Assembly: GCA_002730985.1 (NCBI GenBank)
Contig: PCBP01000047.1
Span: 1 to 13,325 of the forward strand
DNA from: Flavobacteriales bacterium
Lineage (GTDB): Bacteria > Bacteroidota > Bacteroidia > Flavobacteriales > BACL11
Length of the DNA stretch: 13,325 bases
Direction: 5' to 3'
Under the pieces are notes generated by a model. It did no database searches, was not told the DNA's origin, and saw only the letters and a list, made by a program, of their open reading frames with translations. Below are positions 7,555 to 13,325 of this stretch, piece by piece. Position 1 is the first letter of the stretch. Each line of letters opens with the position of its first letter. A program made the translations under genes and the position numbers.

Positions 7555-8923
7555 CTCCTTTAAATAGATTCAAAATTGTCTGTAATATAATATTAATATC
7601 TAAAGACAATGACCAGTTCTCAATATACCAGACATCAAGCCTTACTCTTCCTTCCATATCTTGTAATTCTTTAGTTTCACCTCTATAACCCCTCACTTGC
7701 GCAACACCAGTTATCCCTGGCTTAACTAATTGCCTAACCATATACTTATTTATCAGTGCTGAATATTCCTCAGTATGTAATAACATATGCGGCCTTGGGC
7801 CAACAATAGACATTTCACCCATAAGGACATTTATAAATTGAGGAAACTCATCAAGTGAGGATTTTCTTAGAAATTTGCCTAGCCAAGTAACCCTTATATC
7901 TGCTTGAGTCGCTTGTTTAGAATCTGCATCAGTACTTATAGTCATAGAGCGAAATTTATAGCATACAAATTCTTCATTATTAACCCCCGATCTTAATTGC
8001 TTAAATAAGACCGGTCCCTTTGATGACAATTTAATCAAGATAGCAATAAGGGGATATAACCAACTAAGTACAAAAAAGATTATACAACCTGAAAATATTA
8101 GATCAAACATTCTCTTCAAAAATCGATTCACAAAGTCTCTAAGAGGCTCTTCTCTTAAAGTAATCACTGGAACATCATCAAAGAAATCAATATTTACTCT
8201 TTTAAAAAGGAATCCTCTAAAATCAGGTACAATCTTAATTCTTATCATATATTTATCACAGAAATCAACTAAATCTTTAATCTTTTTAGTATAAGTAAGG
8301 GGCATTGTATAAAAAATCTCATCAATATTATTCTGTAATACAAACTCTTCCAGAACCTCTAGATCCCCTGATACAACACCTTCTTTTATTCCAAAAGTAA
8401 TCTCTGAATCTGAAAAAACCCCCATTAATTTAACTCCTAATAAATTGTCAGAATTAAAATAAGTATTTAATTGCTTAGCAACCTCTCCTCCCCCAACAAT
8501 TACTACCCTACTGTAATTGAATCCTGATTTTCTATACAGTTTGATTAATTGAACCGCTAAATACCTCCAAAAGATAATTAAACCTAAGAGTATTAAATAA
8601 GTATAGTAAAGGTGTTCACGAGAGAATTCCGATGCTTTTAGAGAGAAAAGTATCGCTGTAAGAATCAGTATATTAAAAGAGAAAGCTTTAAAGAGATTAA
8701 ATAAGATACGATCCAATCTTTTAAGCTGTTTAAGCTCATATAGTTGTAACATTAACGCAACTAAAATCCAGACAGAATTATAGATTATAATTAGAAATCT
8801 ATATTTATCTGAGAAATCTATTGTCTCAAATTTTATAGCATACATTAATACAAAGGCAATATTGATAAAGAAAACATCGCCTATAAAATGTATAAACCAA
8901 AAATATTTAGAGTACCCCTTCAA
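7538..8923 (-). CDS. WcaJ-type undecaprenyl-phosphate sugar-1-phosphate transferase
   Basis: The 461-residue enzyme moves a sugar 1-phosphate (glucose in characterised WcaJ members) from a nucleotide sugar to undecaprenyl phosphate, the first step of repeat-unit assembly at the inner membrane. Four N-terminal membrane segments (about 7-28, 43-62, 80-96, 105-127) are followed by a Rossmann-like domain (VVIVGGGEVAK, 140-150) and a membrane element near 275-297. The catalytic domain carries KFRSM (323-327), SSLDEFPQ with the Asp-Glu pair at 358-359, VGPRPH (374-379), KPGITG (from 401) and YRGET. The long family layout and HTEEY...YMVRQLVKPG match the polyprenyl glucosylphosphotransferase subgroup. 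The start is TTG: an in-frame TAA lies two codons upstream and the first internal ATG (Met27) would remove the first membrane helix. No clear ribosome-binding site is visible. Sugar specificity cannot be read from sequence. Confidence 0.92.
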   Translation of the reverse strand: MKGYSKYFWFIHFIGDVFFINIAFVLMYAIKFETIDFSDKYRFLIIIYNSVWILVALMLQLYELKQLKRLDRILFNLFKAFSFNILILTAILFSLKASEFSREHLYYTYLILLGLIIFWRYLAVQLIKLYRKSGFNYSRVVIVGGGEVAKQLNTYFNSDNLLGVKLMGVFSDSEITFGIKEGVVSGDLEVLEEFVLQNNIDEIFYTMPLTYTKKIKDLVDFCDKYMIRIKIVPDFRGFLFKRVNIDFFDDVPVITLREEPLRDFVNRFLKRMFDLIFSGCIIFFVLSWLYPLIAILIKLSSKGPVLFKQLRSGVNNEEFVCYKFRSMTISTDADSKQATQADIRVTWLGKFLRKSSLDEFPQFINVLMGEMSIVGPRPHMLLHTEEYSALINKYMVRQLVKPGITGVAQVRGYRGETKELQDMEGRVRLDVWYIENWSLSLDINIILQTILNLFKGDEKAY

Positions 8924-8955
8924 ATTAAATTAAATTTCGGTAAAAATATATAATT

Positions 8956-10251
8956 TTATAATCTTCCATCAATAAAATTGGGAGGTATAAATGATTTTAC
9001 ATCAAAAATAACTGTTCTATCACTCTTTATCTTTTTAAAATTAATAGATTTGAAATCAGAATGAGCAACTGCCAGAATAATAGCAGAATATTGTTTTATT
9101 GTATAATCCGATATTAAATTTATATCTAAATCCCTCTTTACCTGCTCTTTGTTTGCAACAGAATCAAAAACATCCACCTGTGCTCCAAAAGAAACCAGCT
9201 CATTATACACATCTATAATCTTAGTATTACGAATATCTGGACAATCTTCTTTAAAAGTAACCCCTAAAATTAAGATGTTTGCACCTTTAATATTAAGACC
9301 TTTTCTACTCATTAACCTAAGAACCTTTGATGCAATAAACTCTCCCATTTTATTATTCACATTCCTTCCAGATAAGATTACATCTGGCTTATACCCCAAC
9401 TCCTCAGCTTTAAAGGCTAAATAATAAGGATCAACGCTTATACAATGTCCACCAACTAAACCCGGATAAAAGGGCAAGAAGTTCCACTTAGTTTTGGCAG
9501 CTTCTAGAACTTCATGAGTGTCAATATTCATCTTGTCAAAAATGAAAGCTAGCTCATTTACAAATGAAATATTTAAATCTCGTTGAGCATTCTCTATTGC
9601 CTTAGATGCTTCTGCAACTTTTATACTTGATGCCAAATAAGTGCCAGCCTTTATTATAGATCTGTATAAGTTATCTATCTTAATTGCAATCTTAGGAGTA
9701 GAACCGGAAGTAACTTTTTTTATTGTGGTTAGTGTATTTACTTTATCACCTGGACTAATTCTCTCAGGGGAATATCCACAAAAGAAATCCTTATTATATA
9801 TCAAACTGCTTTCTTGCTCCAAGACAGGAATACAATTTTCTTCTGTACAACCTGGAAATACTGTTGATTCATAAATAACAATATCCCCCTTTTCTAGAAC
9901 TTTTGCTACCATTTTTGTTGCAGACAAAAGACTTGACAAATCAGGTTTTCTATTGTTGTCTATTGGGGTGGGAACTGTTATAATATAAAAGCAGGAATCT
10001 GTTATGTCATCTAAATTACTACTTAAGAAGAGGCCACTATCGATATGATTACATAAGAAATCGTCCTTAGTTATTATAACTTCATTAAGTTTTGAAGTAC
10101 TTACTTCTAGTGTCTTATCTTCTCCATTCTCTAAATGTTTAACTCTTGACTTGTTAATGTCAAAACCAACCACTTTGTATTGCTTTGCAAACTCAATAGC
10201 AAGTGGAAGGCCAACATAACCAAGTCCAATAACAGATATTTTATTTTTCAT
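8956..10251 (-). CDS. UDP-sugar 6-dehydrogenase, TviB/WbpO type
   Basis: The 431-residue NAD-dependent enzyme oxidises the C6 hydroxyl of a UDP-(N-acetyl)hexose to a uronic acid for the polymer made by this operon. The NAD-binding loop is GLGYVGLP (9-16), followed by FDIN (30-33). Other family landmarks are ESTVFPGCTE (128-137), GYSPERISPGD (159-169), EASKAIENAQRDLN with Lys217 and Asn221, the catalytic cysteine at 270 in GGHCISVDPYYL, and SGRNVN (294-299). The C-terminal UDP-binding domain has LGVTFKEDCPDIRNTK. The SPERISPGD, TKWNFLPF and VDPYYL blocks are those of the Vi-antigen TviB/WbpO group, which acts on UDP-N-acetylhexosamines, rather than classical UDP-glucose dehydrogenase (inference). 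It sits 26 bp after the Alg13-like gene and 32 bp before the WcaJ-like gene. Confidence 0.93.
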   Translation of the reverse strand: MKNKISVIGLGYVGLPLAIEFAKQYKVVGFDINKSRVKHLENGEDKTLEVSTSKLNEVIITKDDFLCNHIDSGLFLSSNLDDITDSCFYIITVPTPIDNNRKPDLSSLLSATKMVAKVLEKGDIVIYESTVFPGCTEENCIPVLEQESSLIYNKDFFCGYSPERISPGDKVNTLTTIKKVTSGSTPKIAIKIDNLYRSIIKAGTYLASSIKVAEASKAIENAQRDLNISFVNELAFIFDKMNIDTHEVLEAAKTKWNFLPFYPGLVGGHCISVDPYYLAFKAEELGYKPDVILSGRNVNNKMGEFIASKVLRLMSRKGLNIKGANILILGVTFKEDCPDIRNTKIIDVYNELVSFGAQVDVFDSVANKEQVKRDLDINLISDYTIKQYSAIILAVAHSDFKSINFKKIKSDRTVIFDVKSFIPPNFIDGRL

Positions 10252-10277
10252 TTAAGAACAAAAGTAAGTAGAAAATA

Positions 10278-10802
10278 TTATTTGTTAACAAAGGAGCACA
10301 ATGCATCTATTAATCTTCGTTCTGCTTTATTATCAATCCTCTTCTTTTCAGCAATAGCATGTGGATTGTCTAAATACCTAACTAATTCATTCTCATTATA
10401 AGCAACATTAATCAGATCTAATTTTTCAAAACCTATAGCGGTATGAAGTTGATGATCGTTTCTATGCTCACTATATTTCACCCTTCTTGGAAAAACTACA
10501 AGTTTCTTCTCATTTTCTAAAGCTGTTAGAATTGTTCCAATGCCAGCATGACCAATGATAACATCTGCATTAATAAAGTATTCATTAAATACATCTGGCT
10601 CTAAATAATTAAAACAATGCATATTTTTAAAATGCATCTTTGAATTAGCCATTTGAGCTATAACAGTATATTTTTCTTGATTACTTGCCCATTTATCAAG
10701 AATTAAAAGTAGTCGATCAAAGGGTGCCTGAGTGCCTGTAACTATGAATATTACAGGACCTTCCCTAAAAATAGTGTTTTCTGATTTGCTAAGTGTTGCC
10801 AT
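10278..10802 (-). CDS. Alg13/PssE-like glycosyltransferase subunit (family 28 C-terminal domain)
   Basis: The 174-residue protein corresponds to the C-terminal, nucleotide-sugar-binding half of a family 28 glycosyltransferase. It has VIFIVTGTQAPFDRLL (17-32), the donor-site motif GHAGIGT (84-90), Glu96, and PRRVKYSEHRNDHQ (105-118), all typical of PssE/EpsF/Cps14G-like proteins. Members work only with a membrane-bound Alg14-like partner, supplied by the preceding gene. The only standard start is the ATG at 10802, which gives about 16 residues before the usual family start and overlaps the partner gene by 52 bp. The family normally begins close to the VIFIVTGTQ strand, directly at the partner's stop codon, but the codons there (GTA ATA TTC ATA) include no standard start. 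Donor and acceptor are unknown. Confidence 0.88.
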   Translation of the reverse strand: MATLSKSENTIFREGPVIFIVTGTQAPFDRLLLILDKWASNQEKYTVIAQMANSKMHFKNMHCFNYLEPDVFNEYFINADVIIGHAGIGTILTALENEKKLVVFPRRVKYSEHRNDHQLHTAIGFEKLDLINVAYNENELVRYLDNPHAIAEKKRIDNKAERRLIDALCSFVNK

Positions 10803-11194
10803 TGAGTTAGATGTAAATGTGTAAAATATTTAGCCAATCTTCCGCTAAATGATATTTGTTCATAATTTGCAATACTATCTAGCCAGATAGTTCTGGCTCC
10901 AATAAATCTTGATATTACTATTGCTAATAAACCTGGAGCTGCACCAGTTGTAATTACTATATCTGGTTTTTCTTTAAGAAGAATATTAGTCAACTGAAGA
11001 CCAACAATAATTAGATCTAATTTACTCCAAGCTGAAGCATCCTTCACCTTATAATACTTAGACAGATGAACCTCTTTAGCATATCCTTCTAGAGTTGAAA
11101 CATACACAACCTCATTGCCAGAAAAACAAGAGGCAATCCTTTGCATCTGAATCCAATGACCGCCAGAAGAAGAAATTGCTAGGATCTTTTTCAT
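10751..11194 (-). CDS. Alg14/PssD-like glycosyltransferase membrane subunit
   Basis: The 147-residue protein has the Alg14/PssD/EpsE/Cps14F pattern: SSSGGHWIQM (8-17) near the start, a central hydrophobic segment PDIVITTGAAPGLLAIVIS (about 77-95), IWLDSIANYEQISFSGRL, and a typical C-terminus WQHLANQKTLFLGKVL. Family members hold the acceptor lipid side at the membrane and recruit the Alg13/PssE subunit. The length is normal for the family and the end looks intact, so the long overlap with the next gene is not due to a readthrough frame here. It begins one base after the stop codon of the family 2 glycosyltransferase gene, suggesting coupled translation. Confidence 0.88.
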   Translation of the reverse strand: MKKILAISSSGGHWIQMQRIASCFSGNEVVYVSTLEGYAKEVHLSKYYKVKDASAWSKLDLIIVGLQLTNILLKEKPDIVITTGAAPGLLAIVISRFIGARTIWLDSIANYEQISFSGRLAKYFTHLHLTQWQHLANQKTLFLGKVL

Positions 11195-11195
11195 T

Positions 11196-12101
11196 TTATA
11201 ATCTTGTAATATAGTCTTTATTCTCTCTTCTCATAAGAGTTGTATCTAGATTCATTAATTTATTCATGCCAATAAAAATATTTGATTTGTTTCTGATTAA
11301 CATTAAAATAACATAAAACATATATTGAAATCCAAACTTATATGATCTTCCTAAAAAATATAAAATTGATTGCTGATATTCTCTCATACCAATAGAGCAC
11401 AGAAACTTATTAGCATTTAATGCTATCTTAAATTTTGAGTTAAAATGACTTTTACTAATAATATTTGTAACACTTCCTTTTGACAATGTAATAATATATA
11501 GGGTTTCCTTACAGGCTTTAATACTTTTAGCAAAGAAAGCTGCTTTCAACGAAAACATCACGTCATTTGACGCGACGACTTCATCAAATTCTATATTATT
11601 ATTCACAACTAACTCTCTTTTAATCATTTTACCCCAAGCCGGAGTAAAGTAGTATCTTAAAGCATTCTCTTTCCTATTATCATCTAAAAAATCATGAACC
11701 AATTTTGAATATCTTAAATGTCGATATGTTTGTTTTCCATCCTCTCCTTGACTGTCAGTATTAAAATATATAATCTCTGAATCTGCATCTGTATTTTTTC
11801 TTATAAGATCTCTAAAATCAGATGTAAAATAATCATCTGAATCTGCAAAAATTATCCATGCTCCTTTTGCCTTTCGCATACCAATATTTCTTGCGCTACC
11901 CGCACCATTAGAGACATCGGAAAAAACAATGTCAACATTTTGATTTAATATAATCTTCTGCAGTTGTTCAATATCTTGAATGTCACTATTATCATCTATA
12001 ACAATAACTTGGATATCATCCTCATCCGGGATACTATCTAATAATCTTATAAGAGACTTAATGGAGTTCTTATGTGGAATAATAATTGAGAAGTTAATCA
12101 T
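11196..12101 (-). CDS. Glycosyltransferase family 2
   Basis: The 301-residue protein has the GT-A fold signature of family 2: FSIIIPHKN (4-12), VIDDNS (34-39), NGAGSARNIGMRKAKG (65-80), FADSDDYF with the metal/nucleotide-binding Asp cluster at 87-90, and ASND (177-180), which stands where family members carry the ED/ND catalytic-base motif. Beyond about 200 the sequence is basic and hydrophobic (FGFQYMFYVILMLI, about 257-270), suggesting membrane association. It should add one sugar to the lipid-linked repeat unit on the cytoplasmic face. Its ATG overlaps the polymerase gene stop by 8 bp. Sugar specificity cannot be inferred. Confidence 0.9.
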   Translation of the reverse strand: MINFSIIIPHKNSIKSLIRLLDSIPDEDDIQVIVIDDNSDIQDIEQLQKIILNQNVDIVFSDVSNGAGSARNIGMRKAKGAWIIFADSDDYFTSDFRDLIRKNTDADSEIIYFNTDSQGEDGKQTYRHLRYSKLVHDFLDDNRKENALRYYFTPAWGKMIKRELVVNNNIEFDEVVASNDVMFSLKAAFFAKSIKACKETLYIITLSKGSVTNIISKSHFNSKFKIALNANKFLCSIGMREYQQSILYFLGRSYKFGFQYMFYVILMLIRNKSNIFIGMNKLMNLDTTLMRRENKDYITRL

Positions 12102-13263
12102 TCTGACATACTTTTCTATCCATATATACCTTCATAAACATCATAAAAAAGATTAATAAGAAGATGACTCTTTCATCATTAAGTACTTTGTTATATAACA
12201 TACTAGAAACAAACATCGCACTAATAAAAAGAAAATCTTTATTTTTTGTAAAGAATCTCTTTATAAAAATCAGATAAAGAGATATCCACATTATGATACC
12301 TACAACCCCATACTCTGCTAATAAATTAGTAACTGAAGAAATATTTAATTGTATTCCTTCAAGATATTTCCATCCCATCAACGAATATATATCAGAATAA
12401 CAACCTGGTCCAGCACCCCACCATCCACCTAAAGATAATGCTAAAGCCGTCATATATCCTCTGCTTTGATTAAGATTATCTAGATCTATACTACCTACCA
12501 AGAAGAATTCTGAAAATCTATATAAGACTGGTTGAATCAATACTCCTCCTAAGATATTATCTATAATAATAATGCCTAATAAAAATCCTGTGCCATATAG
12601 AATCATATACTTTAACCCTTTAAGCGTCATCCAATTATAGCTCAAAAGAAGTATTAATAAAGGATAATAACCCATATTCTCTGCTAGATAATTCATTATT
12701 AATGATAGTATAACAACACAAAAAGTCAAGAGATATGATCGCTTAATATAAAACAAATAAGTAAGATACAATAGGCAATAATATGCAAAAGTATGCCCAC
12801 TTGCAGTCCCAAATGTGCCTGAAATATCATCCTTAAAATAACCACTAATAGATTGATAAAAAACTAATGCTGATTGCAAAATAAAGATTGCTCCAAGCAT
12901 AAAGCCAAAACCATTTGCAAAATCTGATATTCTCCCTCTAATGTGTCGTTCAACAATAAATAATAAGAGAAATAAAACAAAGACATGCTTAATGTTATCC
13001 CAGATTGAAAAAATACTAATAAGATGGGGGCCAGAGATAATCGTTAAACAAATAAAAAAAGATAAGGCTAGCAATAATACAAATCCTAAAGAAGCATTGA
13101 TATGTTTTAAACAAAAATACATAGAGAATAGAACCAATAAATCATAGAATAGCCATAAGAAGTGAAAATCCCAAGAAAATACTATTATTAGAAAAATAAA
13201 TGCAATTGCTTTTTCAATAGTAATATTTGAAATGAAAGTAGTATTAATTTCTTTTGAACTCAC
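12094..13263 (-). CDS. Polytopic membrane protein, Wzy-like polysaccharide polymerase
   Basis: The 389-residue protein has about ten or more hydrophobic membrane segments and the layout of O-antigen/capsule polymerases (Wzy) or related ligases. Motifs seen in the family are GTFGTASGHTFAYYC (about 150-164), a large mostly extracytoplasmic segment with GWWGAGPGCYSDIYS, and NLLAEYGVVGIIMWI. Overall sequence conservation in this family is low, so polymerase is preferred over ligase because of the operon context. The start is GTG at 13263: an in-frame TAG lies six codons upstream and no ATG intervenes. Met48 is the first internal ATG and would cost the first membrane segment. It is the first complete gene of the operon seen here. 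Confidence 0.82.
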   Translation of the reverse strand: MSSKEINTTFISNITIEKAIAFIFLIIVFSWDFHFLWLFYDLLVLFSMYFCLKHINASLGFVLLLALSFFICLTIISGPHLISIFSIWDNIKHVFVLFLLLFIVERHIRGRISDFANGFGFMLGAIFILQSALVFYQSISGYFKDDISGTFGTASGHTFAYYCLLYLTYLFYIKRSYLLTFCVVILSLIMNYLAENMGYYPLLILLLSYNWMTLKGLKYMILYGTGFLLGIIIIDNILGGVLIQPVLYRFSEFFLVGSIDLDNLNQSRGYMTALALSLGGWWGAGPGCYSDIYSLMGWKYLEGIQLNISSVTNLLAEYGVVGIIMWISLYLIFIKRFFTKNKDFLFISAMFVSSMLYNKVLNDERVIFLLIFFMMFMKVYMDRKVCQND

Positions 13264-13325
13264 AATTCTTTTATTTAACTAATAGTTTGGCAACTATGAA
13301 GGTTTAAAACTAATAATAGCTAAAA

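Noticed and set aside
9149..9874. Plus-strand open frames inside the UDP-sugar dehydrogenase gene
   Set aside because: They are antisense to a clearly conserved enzyme and show no domain or leader of their own.
10259..10289. TACTTTTG with a TTG 22 bases upstream on the minus strand, before the UDP-sugar dehydrogenase gene
   Set aside because: It fits TAnnTTTG, but the start would fall at or next to the ATG and the -33 spacing is long. The surrounding genes look like one operon, so chance is more likely.
13294..13325. Possible C-terminal tail of another leftward gene (open frame ending at a TAG at 13296-13294)
   Set aside because: Only nine codons are visible, too few to separate a real gene end from chance.

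Overview
The window looks like a chromosomal segment of a marine or aquatic gliding-type Bacteroidota (Flavobacteriia/Cytophagia-like). The grounds are strongly AT-rich DNA, A-rich translation leaders without clear Shine-Dalgarno sites, TAnnTTTG-type promoter motifs, SprB-like repeats, a type IX secretion (T9SS) type A C-terminal sorting domain, and a Wzi/RemB-like outer-membrane protein. No species is claimed.

Left part (1-6133) is a surface-protein region. A large secreted modular protein (MAM domain, two Asp-rich calcium-loop-like motifs, SprB-like repeat) runs leftwards from 1697 and leaves the window at base 1. Across a 415-bp divergent intergenic region lies a rightward pair: a 790-residue secreted SprB-repeat protein ending in a T9SS sorting domain (2113-4485), and a periplasmic TPR protein with an internal duplication and a SPOR-like C-terminus (4529-6133). 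The intergenic region is not empty. It holds a strong palindrome followed by a U tract, several smaller hairpins inside a 10-bp closing stem, and promoter-like motifs. Together these suggest a small structured RNA or an attenuated leader read towards the MAM protein.

Right part (6130-13263) is one leftward, tightly packed polysaccharide operon. In transcription order it encodes a polytopic Wzy-like polymerase, a family 2 glycosyltransferase, an Alg14/PssD-like and an Alg13/PssE-like pair forming a split glycosyltransferase, a TviB/WbpO-type UDP-sugar 6-dehydrogenase, a WcaJ-type initiating sugar-phosphate transferase, and a Wzi/RemB-like outer-membrane barrel. Neighbouring genes overlap or sit within about 32 bp. 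The enzymes fit a Wzy-type pathway: WcaJ loads the first sugar phosphate on undecaprenyl phosphate, the transferases extend the repeat unit with a uronic acid from the dehydrogenase, the polymerase joins units, and the barrel holds or assembles the polymer at the surface. Flippase and export genes (Wzx, Wza, Wzc) are not in the window, and the operon's 5' end appears to lie beyond base 13325.

The two halves converge at 6130-6133 with overlapping stop codons and no visible terminator. The most unusual items are the structured intergenic region (1742-1893), the duplicated TPR-SPOR protein, and the 52-bp overlap between the Alg14-like and Alg13-like genes.
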